DNA of 64,000 nucleotides, taken from the NCBI RefSeq assembly GCF_900142655.1, contig NZ_FRBQ01000002.1, positions 194,918-258,917 on the forward strand, in the 5' to 3' direction. Source of the DNA: Phytopseudomonas punonensis. GTDB lineage: Bacteria > Pseudomonadota > Gammaproteobacteria > Pseudomonadales > Pseudomonadaceae. The notes beneath the pieces are model-generated. The model saw nothing but the letters and a program-made list of their open reading frames with translations. It was not told the origin of the DNA and searched no databases. A program made the translations under genes and the position numbers. Below, piece after piece: positions 8,201 to 15,170 of this stretch; within the stretch, counting starts at the first letter, position 1, and every line of letters starts with the position of its first letter.

Positions 8201-8745
8201 AAAAGCGCCTGACTGGGGCGGTCGCTCGATATTACTTCAAGCTGTTGGCGTACAAGGACGAGTACGAAGTGGCGCGGCTGTACAGCGATGAAGCCTTCAG
8301 CAGTGCGCTGAATGCTCAGTTTCAAGGGGATTTCCGCCTGCAGTTCCACCTCGCACCCTCCTGGCTCAGCCGCATTGACAGCGCCACCGGGGAGCCACGC
8401 AAGCGCACGTTCGGGCCCTGGATGCTAGGCGCGTTCAAGCTGTTGGCCAAGCTGCGCATGCTGCGAGGGACCTGGCTGGATCCGTTCGGCCACAGCGAGG
8501 AGCGCAAGCTGGAGCGGGCGCTGATCGGTGATTACGAGCGCAGCGTAAATTTGCTTCTTGAGGGGGTGACTGCCGACAACTACGAAACTGCCCTGGCCAT
8601 CGCAGAACTCCCCGAGCAGATTCGTGGTTATGGGCATGTGAAGGAAAAAGCCGTAGAGCGGGCGAGGGCGCTGGAGCAGGAGTTGCAAATGCAGCTCAAG
8701 ACAAATGGCGCTCAGGTGGTGAGGTTGTTCGAGCCGGCAGCCTGA
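5278..8745 (+). CDS. Fused indolepyruvate ferredoxin oxidoreductase (alpha and gamma in one chain)
   Basis: 1155 aa. The order is: pyruvate-domain of the alpha subunit (about 20-240); thiamine-diphosphate half with CSGCPHNSS (432-440), GIGCHYM and the TPP signature GDG (497) followed about 30 residues on by YND; a 4Fe-4S cluster motif C634-x2-C637-x2-C640-x5-C646; then the gamma-type POR domain (about 715-900) and a long C-terminal extension found in the bacterial fused enzymes. It catalyses 2-oxoacid + CoA + oxidised ferredoxin to acyl-CoA + CO2 + reduced ferredoxin, with aryl- or branched-chain pyruvates as likely substrates. Shine-Dalgarno AGGAG precedes the ATG. It is divergent from an Lrp-type regulator, which suggests a role in aromatic or branched amino-acid breakdown. 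Substrate specificity cannot be read from sequence. Confidence 0.93.
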   Translation: MSLAEIRLDDKYRLATGHLYLTGTQALTRLPMLQKQRDTAAGLNTACFISGYRGSPLGGLDKSLWEAREFLQQNAIHFQPGVNEELGATAVWGSQQTNLFPGARYDGVFAMWYGKGPGVDRSGDVFKHGNSAGVSPHGGVLVLAGDDHGCKSSTIAHQSEHAFIAASMPVLNPANVQEILDYGIIGWELSRYSGCWVALKTIAENVDSSAVVDVDPQRVQVTIPDDFELPEDGVHIRWPDPPLAQEKRLNVYKIYAARAFARANGLNKVMLDSPNPRLGIITTGKSYLDVRQALDDLGLDEALCSRIGLRVLKVGMSWPLEPVSVHGFAEGLDEILVVEEKRSIIEDQLTGQLYNWSVGKRPRVVGEFDEQGQSLLPNLGELTPAMIARVIARRLAPIYTSAVIEARLGFLDAKEKALAARSYNTVRTPHFCSGCPHNSSTKVPEGSRAMGGIGCHYMTQWMNRSTDTFTQMGGEGVTWIGQAPFTDTPHVFQNLGDGTYFHSGHLALRAAVAAGVNITYKILYNDAVAMTGGQPVDGELRVDQLSQQVFAEGVKRIAVVSDEPDKYPTRSTFASITTFHHRRELDAVQRELRECKGVSVIIYDQTCATEKRRRRKRGKLVDPARRAFINAAVCEGCGDCSVKSNCLSVLPLETELGRKREIDQNACNKDFSCLDGFCPSFVTVHGGQLRQPQAVGSGALFVALPEPRQPSLERPWNILLPGVGGSGVTTVGALLGMAAHLESKGCTVLDQAGLAQKFGPVNTHVRIAARQDDIYAVRIAAGEADLLIGCDLVVAAGEDALAKLNEQVSHAVINDHEAATAEFTRNPDAQVPGAAMRQALVDAVGADKTWFVNATHLATRLLGDSIATNLFMLGYAYQKGLVPLSAQAIDKAIELNNVAVEFNQQAFLWGRRAAYDAAAVERLVRPQDVQAARCGTLDEVVKDRVARLTSYQNAGYAERYRQLVNRVGERDSDPQKRLTGAVARYYFKLLAYKDEYEVARLYSDEAFSSALNAQFQGDFRLQFHLAPSWLSRIDSATGEPRKRTFGPWMLGAFKLLAKLRMLRGTWLDPFGHSEERKLERALIGDYERSVNLLLEGVTADNYETALAIAELPEQIRGYGHVKEKAVERARALEQELQMQLKTNGAQVVRLFEPAA

Positions 8746-8759
8746 ACAAGGAAGTCGGC

Positions 8760-8788
8760 ATGACAAATTCGATTGCGATGGTTAACAT
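8760..8788 (+). promoter_or_regulatory. Promoter of tRNA-Arg(CCT)
   Basis: -35 ATGACA (8760-8765), a 17-bp spacer, -10 TAACAT (8783-8788), then a GC-rich discriminator as in stringently controlled tRNA promoters. The -10 is identical to that of the tRNA-Ala/Glu cluster in this window. The distance to the tRNA 5' end is about 36 bp. Confidence 0.6.
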
Positions 8789-8824
8789 GCCGGCCGGCGC
8801 TCTAGCGGGCGCCGGATCAAACGG

Positions 8825-8899
8825 GTCTCCTTAGTTCAACGGATAGAATAAGCCCCTCCTAAGGGCTAGATGCTGGTTCGATTCCAGCAGGGGACGCCA
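8825..8899 (+). tRNA. tRNA-Arg (anticodon CCT)
   Basis: Acceptor GTCTCCT pairs with AGGGGAC (one G-U). The anticodon stem AGCCC/GGGCT encloses CTCCTAA, giving anticodon CCT (8858-8860). The T arm is GCTGG-TTCGATT-CCAGC, and CCA is encoded (8897-8899). It lies between the oxidoreductase gene and the minus-strand PrrF-type RNA. Confidence 0.96.
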
Positions 8900-8965
8900 T
8901 GATCCATCCCACCACGACGGCCCACTCAGGGCGCGCCGCAATTTTGCGTTAGCCTGATAAAAAGC

Positions 8966-9078
8966 AAAAAAAGACCCGGCAAGAGCCGGGTCAATAACCG
9001 TGATTAGCCTGATGAGGAGATAACTGTAAGCGTCCGACAGGGATGCATTCAGATATCAAACCAGCCTCGCGGCTGGTG
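8966..9078 (-). ncRNA. prrF: PrrF-type iron-responsive small RNA
   Basis: Read on the minus strand. The RNA would start near 9078 with a stem-loop ACCAGCC-GCGA-GGCTGGT. It contains a core ATCTCCTCATCAGGCTAATC around 9024-9003 that I recognise as the conserved PrrF region pairing with sodB and other iron-protein mRNAs. It ends with GACCCGGC-TCTT-GCCGGGTC and seven T (8992-8966). The length of about 113 nt, the hairpin / core / terminator order and an iron-box promoter all match PrrF of P. aeruginosa. PrrF RNAs are made under iron starvation and, with Hfq, repress non-essential iron-using proteins. No open reading frame competes here. Only one copy lies in the window; P. aeruginosa has a tandem pair. 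Confidence 0.85.
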
Positions 9079-9083
9079 ATGTA

Positions 9084-9112
9084 GATAATAGTCATTCTCG
9101 ATCAGTTGTCAA
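9084..9112 (-). promoter_or_regulatory. Sigma70 promoter and Fur-box-like site of the PrrF-type RNA
   Basis: On the minus strand a perfect -35 TTGACA (9112-9107), a 16-bp spacer and -10 TATTAT (9090-9085). The overlapping stretch GAGAATGACTATTATCT (9100-9084) resembles the GATAAT-repeat Fur box, placed so that Fur with iron would block RNA polymerase. Confidence 0.7.
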
Positions 9113-9260
9113 TAAAAATACTTCTCATTTGTCTTTGGGCGGCGTTCGGGCTTTCTGTCCTTTGAGAATCAGTAGCTTGCGATGATCAAATTGGCCCAGC
9201 TCGTATCAACTTGTCTTGCCTCGGGCTACCCTAGAAGTAATTCCCTGCTTGGTGAACGGC

Positions 9261-9917
9261 ATGAGCGATGAGTCTGATCACACCCCTGGCGCTGAGCCAC
9301 TTAGCGCTGTCGAAGCGCGAATCGTCGGCAGCTTGATCGAAAAGCAAGCTACGACGCCGGAATCTTATCCGCTGACCTTGAATGCGTTGCTGCTGGCCTG
9401 TAACCAGAAAACCAGCCGTGATCCGTTGATGAACCTCACTTCTGGTGCTGTTGGGCAAGCTCTGCGCAGCCTGGAAGAGCGGGGTTACGTGCGGCTGGTA
9501 ATGGGTAGCCGGGCCGACCGCTGGGAGCAGCGAATCGACAAGGCGCTCGAGCTGGTGGCGCCTCAGGTCACATTGCTCGGTCTTTTGCTGCTACGTGGGC
9601 CGCAGACTATTGGTGAGCTGCTCGCGCGCAGCAGTCGTCAGCACGACTTCGACGACGCGCAGCAAGTGCAGCATCATCTTGAAAGGCTGATGGGCCGCCA
9701 ATTGGTAGCGCTGAGTGGTCGACAGGCTGGCCAGCGTGAGGATCGCTACGCTCACTTGCTCGGTGACCCCGAGCAATTGCAAGCGCAGCTGAATGATCGT
9801 GCACAGCGCCAGGAGCCTTCATCAAGTAGCTCGGCAGAGCGCCTGGAAGCACTCGAAGCCCGTATAGCGTATTTGGAGGCGCGGTTGACAGCGCTGGAAG
9901 GTACCCGTGATAGCTGA
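9261..9917 (+). CDS. yceH: YceH/DUF480 family winged-helix protein
   Basis: 218 aa from the ATG at 9261; a frame extends to 9216 but GGTGAA precedes 9261 and the family starts there. The conserved opening [30 protein letters not shown]... is diagnostic of the DUF480/YceH family. It has two winged-helix domains (about 12-95 and 100-180) and a short C-terminal coiled coil ([18 protein letters not shown], about 190-212). The function is unknown; the fold suggests nucleic-acid or protein binding. It stands alone, with a 158-bp gap before the MFS gene. Confidence 0.9.
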   Translation: MSDESDHTPGAEPLSAVEARIVGSLIEKQATTPESYPLTLNALLLACNQKTSRDPLMNLTSGAVGQALRSLEERGYVRLVMGSRADRWEQRIDKALELVAPQVTLLGLLLLRGPQTIGELLARSSRQHDFDDAQQVQHHLERLMGRQLVALSGRQAGQREDRYAHLLGDPEQLQAQLNDRAQRQEPSSSSSAERLEALEARIAYLEARLTALEGTRDS

Positions 9918-10075
9918 GTGGCCCGGCGGTATGGCGGGTGTCTCGGAATGAGTGAACTGTCCCGGTTGTGCATTATCAATATGGCACTGCGGCAGTTAGG
10001 TAGGCTTGCCAACTGGCGTCGCAAATCGAATACAGGCCTGTTCTTGTAGCGGGTACAAGGAGTCGTTGCAGTCCC

Positions 10076-11404
10076 ATGCGCTTGATCTGGAAATCCTTCA
10101 GTTCTCTATATATCGCCACTGTCCTGATGCTGCTGGGCTCCGGCCTACTGAGTACCTATCTGGCACTGCGCCTGGCAGAGTCTGGTGAGGGGGTATGGGC
10201 TGGTGCGCTGATGGCGGCTAACTATTTCGGCCTGGTACTTGGTGGCAAAATCGGTCATCGCCTGATCGCCCGCGTGGGTCATATACGCGCTTACGTGGCC
10301 TGTGCTGGCGTGGTGACGGCGGCAGTTCTCGGTCATGGCTTGCTTGACTGGCTGCCTGCATGGCTGGTACTGCGTGTGCTGGTGGGCCTGGGCATGATGT
10401 GTCAGTACATGGTGATCGAGAGCTGGCTCAACGAGCAGGCGGAAACCAAGCAGCGAGGTCTGGTGTTCGCCGGCTACATGGCCGCTTCTTACCTAGGCTT
10501 GGTGCTGGGCCAGCTGGTGCTGGTGGTGCATCCGACGCTCGGGCTTGAGCTGTTGATGCTGGTAGCGTTGGCGTTTGCCCTATGCCTGGTGCCTGTGGCG
10601 CTGACCCGCCGTCTACACCCGGCACCGCTGCGTCCTGCTCCGCTGGAAATGCGATTCTTCTTCCAGCGCGTACCGCTGTCATTGACCACCATTGGTGTCG
10701 CCGGCTTAATGATCGGCTCCTTTTACGGTTTGGCGCCGTTGTATGCCGCGGAGATGGGCTTGGCCACCGAGCAGGTCGGTATCTTCATGGGTTGCTGCAT
10801 CCTTGCTGGCCTGATCGTTCAGGCCCCGCTTGGCTGGCTCTCGGATCGCTTCGACAGGGTCAAGCTGATAAGAGGCATGTCGGCGGCCATGGTGCTGGTT
10901 GCTGCACCTTTGGCGATATTGTCCGAGGCGCCACTGTTATTGCTGATTTCGGTTGGGTTCATCGTCAGCATGCTGCAATTCAGCCTGTACCCGCTGGCTG
11001 TGGCATTCGCGAATGACCACGTAGAGACTGATCGACGGGTATCGCTTACCGCGATGCTGCTGGTGACATTCGGGGTAGGGGCCTGTATCGGGCCACTGCT
11101 GGTCGGCGTACTGATGCGCTTCTTCGGCGCCAATATGCTCTACGCATTCTTCTGCATATGCGGCCTGTTTCTGGTCTGGCGTGTGCGTTCGAACATCGTT
11201 ACCCATCTTCATCAGGTCGACGATGCGCCGCTCCATCACGTGGCCATGCCCGTAAACATGACGGCCTCACCATTGATTGCTGCGCTAGATCCGCGTGTCG
11301 ATGAGCAGGATGTGCAGGAGCAAATGCAGGACCCCGTGGCAACTGAGCACGCTGAGGGCGAAGAGCAAGCGTCAGAGTCGCCAGCAGCGGCTCCTCAGGC
11401 GTGA
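10076..11404 (+). CDS. Major facilitator superfamily transporter
   Basis: 442 aa with about 12 membrane helices, of the YcaD/MFS_1 type: SGLLSTYLALRL, the A-like motif GGKIGHRLIARVGH between helices 2 and 3, and GWLSDRFDRVKLIRG between helices 8 and 9. An unusual soluble acidic tail of about 55 residues follows the last helix (rich in E, Q and A, about 388-442). An AAGGAG lies about 15 bp before the ATG. Substrate unknown. It converges with flgZ, with only 11 bp between the stops. In other Pseudomonas an MFS gene also lies beside flgZ, but no motility role is implied by the sequence. Confidence 0.85.
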   Translation: MRLIWKSFSSLYIATVLMLLGSGLLSTYLALRLAESGEGVWAGALMAANYFGLVLGGKIGHRLIARVGHIRAYVACAGVVTAAVLGHGLLDWLPAWLVLRVLVGLGMMCQYMVIESWLNEQAETKQRGLVFAGYMAASYLGLVLGQLVLVVHPTLGLELLMLVALAFALCLVPVALTRRLHPAPLRPAPLEMRFFFQRVPLSLTTIGVAGLMIGSFYGLAPLYAAEMGLATEQVGIFMGCCILAGLIVQAPLGWLSDRFDRVKLIRGMSAAMVLVAAPLAILSEAPLLLLISVGFIVSMLQFSLYPLAVAFANDHVETDRRVSLTAMLLVTFGVGACIGPLLVGVLMRFFGANMLYAFFCICGLFLVWRVRSNIVTHLHQVDDAPLHHVAMPVNMTASPLIAALDPRVDEQDVQEQMQDPVATEHAEGEEQASESPAAAPQA

Positions 11405-11415
11405 TGCTTGAGCGA

Positions 11416-12165
11416 CTAGAGAAAAGTGTCGCTTTCGAAACGACGGGCTTCGCGCTGTAGCTGGTAAACAAAGCGCTCGATCAGGCGTTGTTGTAAGCCG
11501 CTGAGGTTAGCGAAATGCAGGCCCGCAAAGGTCACGTCGAGCTTGTCGTCATAACGTGTGTGGCGCAGCTCGATGGCCGTCTCCAGCTTGCCTACCGGTA
11601 GCAGTGCGCAGAAGCCTTCGTAAATTTGCCCTGGCTGCAGCTGTTTGCTGGTATCGCCCGGCATGCGAATCTTGCAGCCTGATGCGGATATATCCAGCAT
11701 CAAACCCTGCAGCGGTGTGCGCAAGCGGTCGCCGCTGAGCTCGATCTTGACCTGCTCAGATTGCTTGAGGGCGGCTCGAAAGGCATTGCGCCGCTGGTGA
11801 TAGAGCACTTGCTCGGGGATCGTTCCGATGTAGCAGCGCTCACCCTGGTATTCGTCGGTTCGCATGCCTGTAGGGCAATCCCAGGCGATACGAACACCAT
11901 CGTGAAATGCCTCGACGCTAAAGGATTCGCCATTTTGCAGATAGCGCTCGCCGTCACTCGGGATCATTTCGTCGAGGATCAGCAGGTTGCGCTCGCGGTC
12001 GATCTCGATCACATAGCTCTGAAAGCGCTGATTGCGCTCCGAGAAAGTGAGAGTCAATGGATCATGGTTCTGTTGCAGGAGGCGCAGGTTGGCAATGATC
12101 TCCACGGGTGCCTTGAGCACTTTGGGAGGTTGCGGGCCACTGTCCTGAGCGAAGGGGTTGGACAC
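11416..12165 (-). CDS. flgZ: Flagellar c-di-GMP receptor FlgZ (YcgR-type PilZ protein)
   Basis: 249 aa. An N-terminal YcgR-like domain (about 18-115) is followed by a PilZ domain (about 122-235). Both c-di-GMP-binding motifs are intact: RxxxR as R126-NAF-R130, and DxSxxG as D158-IS-A-S-G163. When loaded with c-di-GMP the protein acts on the motor stators and slows swimming or swarming. Its place directly downstream of flgN and flgM on the same strand is the usual Pseudomonas arrangement. The 80-bp gap to flgN shows no clear promoter, so it may be co-transcribed. Confidence 0.93.
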   Translation of the reverse strand: MSNPFAQDSGPQPPKVLKAPVEIIANLRLLQQNHDPLTLTFSERNQRFQSYVIEIDRERNLLILDEMIPSDGERYLQNGESFSVEAFHDGVRIAWDCPTGMRTDEYQGERCYIGTIPEQVLYHQRRNAFRAALKQSEQVKIELSGDRLRTPLQGLMLDISASGCKIRMPGDTSKQLQPGQIYEGFCALLPVGKLETAIELRHTRYDDKLDVTFAGLHFANLSGLQQRLIERFVYQLQREARRFESDTFL

Positions 12166-12245
12166 GGTCCAGTGATCTCCGGGGCAAGGTACTGCTGCAT
12201 CCGGCAGTGCGATTGGGCTGCATTGCCGTGCATCTTGTCGTTATG

Positions 12246-12716
12246 TCAGGCCTGGCTGAGCGGGCGCTTGCTGCCGATTTTAGCTGTACCACCGCTGCTG
12301 TCATAGAGCGACGGCGTTTCATTACCGCGTAATATTTCGAGCATGCTTGCCGTGGATTTCTGACTGGTACGGATAATTCGGCCGTTACGCAAGTTAGCGC
12401 TCTGGCAGCGCTCGAGCAGGTCGCTCAGTTGCGCGCTCGCCTCTAGCAAGGCGCTACCGTTATCCACGCGTTCAGCTAATGCCTGCAGTCCTACACGGTC
12501 TGGGCTCAGATTCAGATTTGCCAACATCCGGGTGCGAGTCTTGCCGTGCTGATCAAGAGTGGCGAGCAGCGGTTGCTTGCCAGCCAGGATCTCTTGCAGT
12601 CGCGTCAGGTCATGTTCACTGAGCGCTTGGTATTCGGCTTCGACCAGCTCAAGCAACTGCTCTGCATGGCCGATATCTTCATTGAACAGGTCGAGCAGGG
12701 GCGTGGCGTTCATCAT
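12246..12716 (-). CDS. flgN: FlgN, chaperone for hook-filament junction proteins
   Basis: 156 aa from the ATG at 12716; a second ATG follows directly at 12713, and an upstream in-frame extension to 12770 lacks family similarity. It is an all-helical protein, e.g. LLDLFNEDIGHAEQLLELVEAEYQALSEHD, followed by repeated heptads, as in FlgN. It should hold FlgK and FlgL (both encoded in this window) before export. It lies 102 bp downstream of flgM and upstream of flgZ on the same strand. Confidence 0.88.
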   Translation of the reverse strand: MMNATPLLDLFNEDIGHAEQLLELVEAEYQALSEHDLTRLQEILAGKQPLLATLDQHGKTRTRMLANLNLSPDRVGLQALAERVDNGSALLEASAQLSDLLERCQSANLRNGRIIRTSQKSTASMLEILRGNETPSLYDSSGGTAKIGSKRPLSQA

Positions 12717-12818
12717 TCGGGCTCTCTGGGGCGAAACCTGCTTAAGTCTACCTGTCGCATGTGCAGGCAAACGTCAAAGCGGTTTCCGGGCGTCCAACAC
12801 CCAGTGCGAGCCTGATGA

Positions 12819-13154
12819 CTAGCGCTGGGATTCGAAATCGAGCAGCTTGCTGGCGACGCGTTTACTGTCGACTTGATAGCTGCCGTCAGCAACTGCTTGC
12901 TTCAGCTTGGCTACTCGATCTGAATCGACAGCTGGCTGATCGCGCAGCTTATCGACGGTTTTTTGCAATTGCTGCGCTTCGCTGCTCAGTTGAACGGACT
13001 CGCCGCTCTTGCTGCCTGCAGCTGCTTTCTGAGCGGCTGCATCGCCGCCAGCAGCCTTGTTGTCGATGGCTTCGTTCTTGCCGCCCTGAGTGCTACCCGC
13101 ACGTGTGGTGCTGGCTGGCGTGGTGCTGTTGAGTCGGTTGAAGTCGATAACCAT
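12819..13154 (-). CDS. flgM: Anti-sigma factor FlgM
   Basis: 111 aa. The N-terminal half is disordered ([11 protein letters not shown], then S/T/G/A-rich). The C-terminal anti-FliA region (about 55-107) has [15 protein letters not shown] and [33 protein letters not shown], typical of FlgM. FlgM binds FliA (sigma28) until the hook is finished and is then exported. A strong FliA promoter lies about 40 bp upstream, so the gene is under its own target, the usual feedback. Confidence 0.95.
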   Translation of the reverse strand: MVIDFNRLNSTTPASTTRAGSTQGGKNEAIDNKAAGGDAAAQKAAAGSKSGESVQLSSEAQQLQKTVDKLRDQPAVDSDRVAKLKQAVADGSYQVDSKRVASKLLDFESQR

Positions 13155-13193
13155 GATGCAAAACCTCTAACGGTGTGTGGACGCTTGCCTAGT

Positions 13194-13220
13194 GTGTCGG
13201 CTGTGCCCGGAAAAACTTTA
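13194..13220 (-). promoter_or_regulatory. FliA (sigma28) promoter of flgM
   Basis: On the minus strand TAAAGTTT (13220-13213), 11 bp, then GCCGACAC (13201-13194). The consensus is TAAAGTTT-N11-GCCGATAA, so the -35 is perfect and the -10 matches 6/8. Confidence 0.88.
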
Positions 13221-13296
13221 GGCAAAAAAATGCGTCGCTTGCACAGTCTAAAACAGCCTTGCTCACCCGTCAGCCAGTCTACCGGCTTTGCAGAGG

Positions 13297-14055
13297 TTAC
13301 ATCGATACTTCCACTTGACCCGGACCGATCACCCGAGCCCGAACTACGCGTTGCGAGCCTAGGTTACGCACGCTGATCTGTTTTCCCACGGTGCCGTCGG
13401 AAAGGGCTTCACCGGGCATGCGCACGTTTATGCCACCACTGCGCGCGCTGATCACTACCTGATCGCCGCGACGAATGACTTCTGCCTGGCGAATAAACGT
13501 AGGCGACAATACCTGATCCGGCAGTAAAGGGCGGGTGGTCTTTCTGCCGACCGCTTGCTCCATGTCCGTCATATAGCCTTGGTTGAGCAGGCCGACATCG
13601 CGCTCGGCCAGCGCCAGATCTGATTCGCCGAGCACGCCTTCGCGTTTGACGGGGTGCACTACGGTAACCACTTCTCGGTAGAGGCGCACCTGGCCAGGCA
13701 CGAATACTGTCCAGGGCGCGGCACCGTCGCAGCGTACCCGCATGGTTACCCGGCCAACTGGCTCGGTTGGGGTTTCCAGGGTTGTGGTCAATGCTTGATC
13801 ACATAAAGGCAGCCTTAGACGAGGGTCCAAACGGTTGATCTGAACCTCGTGTCGAGCCTGAATGTTGCTGCGTTGCAAATAGTCTGTGACTGCCTGCTCA
13901 AGAAAGCGCTGGGTCTCGCCGATAAGCTGATCGGGCAGGGTGACCGAAGCAGTTGTCAGCGTGCTATAGCCGAGCGCCATTAAAGCAGGTAAAACTGCCA
14001 GGCAACGAAGGCTCTTGGCCATCGCGCGTCGGATAATTGTCATTTGTGCATTCAT
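13297..14055 (-). CDS. flgA: FlgA, chaperone for flagellar P-ring assembly
   Basis: 252 aa with an N-terminal signal peptide (hydrophobic CLAVLPALMALGYSTLTTAS). The FlgA body is conserved (RLDPRLRLPLCD; PWTVFVPGQVRLYREVV), as is a C-terminal SAF domain (RRGDQVVISARSGGINVRMPGEALSDG to the end). It works in the periplasm to help FlgI polymerise. A near-perfect RpoN site lies so close that transcription would begin only a few bases before the ATG at 14055. Later in-frame ATGs at 14043 and 14022 exist, but the N terminus MNAQ is what I remember of other pseudomonad FlgA proteins. None of the three has a good Shine-Dalgarno. Confidence 0.9.
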   Translation of the reverse strand: MNAQMTIIRRAMAKSLRCLAVLPALMALGYSTLTTASVTLPDQLIGETQRFLEQAVTDYLQRSNIQARHEVQINRLDPRLRLPLCDQALTTTLETPTEPVGRVTMRVRCDGAAPWTVFVPGQVRLYREVVTVVHPVKREGVLGESDLALAERDVGLLNQGYMTDMEQAVGRKTTRPLLPDQVLSPTFIRQAEVIRRGDQVVISARSGGINVRMPGEALSDGTVGKQISVRNLGSQRVVRARVIGPGQVEVSM

Positions 14056-14065
14056 GTCTGGTTCG

Positions 14066-14081
14066 TAGCAAGGCGCGTGCC
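14066..14081 (-). promoter_or_regulatory. RpoN (sigma54) promoter of flgA
   Basis: On the minus strand GGCACG-CGCC-TTGCTA (14081-14066), with GG and GC 10 bp apart. It is nearly identical to TGGCACG-N4-TTGCW. Predicted start of transcription is about 14057. Confidence 0.85.
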
Positions 14082-14134
14082 GCCTGCTACGCTAACCAAA
14101 TCTGATGTGTTACTGGAATCTTGGGAGCCCGTAC

Positions 14135-15058
14135 ATGGCCGGTGTGATGGATTCGGTCAACCAGCGAACTCAGCTGGTTGGGCAAAATCGCCTGGAACTG
14201 CTGTTGTTTCGTCTCGACGGCCCTCAGCTGTACGGGATCAACGTCTTCAAGGTGAAGGAGGTGTTGCAATGTCCGAAACTCACCATCATGCCCAAGTCGA
14301 GCCCTGTGGTTCGTGGCGTGGCGAATATTCGCGGTGGCACGATTCCGATCCTGGATCTGTCCATGGCCACTGGAAAGCGCCCGTTAGGCGATTTGCAGGG
14401 TAGTTTCGTCATCATCACCGAATACAATACTAAGGTTCAGGGCTTTCTGGTGCGTTCGGTTGAGCGCATCGTCAACATGAACTGGGAAGAGATTCATCCA
14501 CCACCCAAGGGCACGGGCCGTGATCACTACCTGACGGCAGTTACCCGGCTGGATGAGAAACTCGTCGAAATCATCGACGTCGAGAAGATTTTGGCCGAAG
14601 TGGCACCGACCTCCGAAGTGATTTCGGCAGGTGTGATCGACGTGGAAGTTCAAGGTAAGGCTGTCAGTCAGCACGTGTTGATCGTTGATGACTCTTCGGT
14701 GGCGCGCAAGCAGGTGATGCGCTGCCTGCAGACCGTTGGTGTCGAGGTCACGGCGCTGAACGACGGTCGTCAGGCGCTCGATTTTTTGCGTGCGATGGTC
14801 GATGAAGGAAAGTCGCCCGAGCAGGAATTGCTGATGATCATTTCCGATATCGAGATGCCGGAAATGGATGGCTATACGCTGACTGCAGCAATCCGTTCTG
14901 ATCCGCGCATGCAGAAACTGCACATTCTCCTGCATACTTCGCTGTCGGGTGTGTTCAACCAGGCGATGGTAAAGAAGGTGGGGGCCAACGATTTTCTGGC
15001 TAAATTCCGGCCGGATGATTTGGCGTCCCGGGTGGTTGAACGCGTCAAGGCAGGTTGA
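14135..15058 (+). CDS. cheV: CheV, chemotaxis coupling protein with receiver domain
   Basis: 307 aa from the ATG at 14135 (GGGAG upstream; MAGVMDSVNQRTQLVG is the family start, the frame to 14105 is not). The CheW-like domain spans about 15-160 (LYGINVFKVKEVLQCPKL; GVANIRGGTIPILDL). The receiver domain spans about 180-305, with phosphoacceptor D238 in ISDIEMPEMDGY and K near KFRP. It couples chemoreceptors to CheA and its receiver dampens signalling. It is divergent from flgA and followed by cheR after 112 bp. Confidence 0.94.
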   Translation: MAGVMDSVNQRTQLVGQNRLELLLFRLDGPQLYGINVFKVKEVLQCPKLTIMPKSSPVVRGVANIRGGTIPILDLSMATGKRPLGDLQGSFVIITEYNTKVQGFLVRSVERIVNMNWEEIHPPPKGTGRDHYLTAVTRLDEKLVEIIDVEKILAEVAPTSEVISAGVIDVEVQGKAVSQHVLIVDDSSVARKQVMRCLQTVGVEVTALNDGRQALDFLRAMVDEGKSPEQELLMIISDIEMPEMDGYTLTAAIRSDPRMQKLHILLHTSLSGVFNQAMVKKVGANDFLAKFRPDDLASRVVERVKAG

Positions 15059-15170
15059 TTATCAGGGCGTTTATTGCCTGATATCGCTAGCGAGTAGTAG
15101 CAGTTAAGCCGATGAGCGTTCTTTTGAACGCTTGTCGTATTCGACTTTATAGATGGGCGAGGCCTCACGA

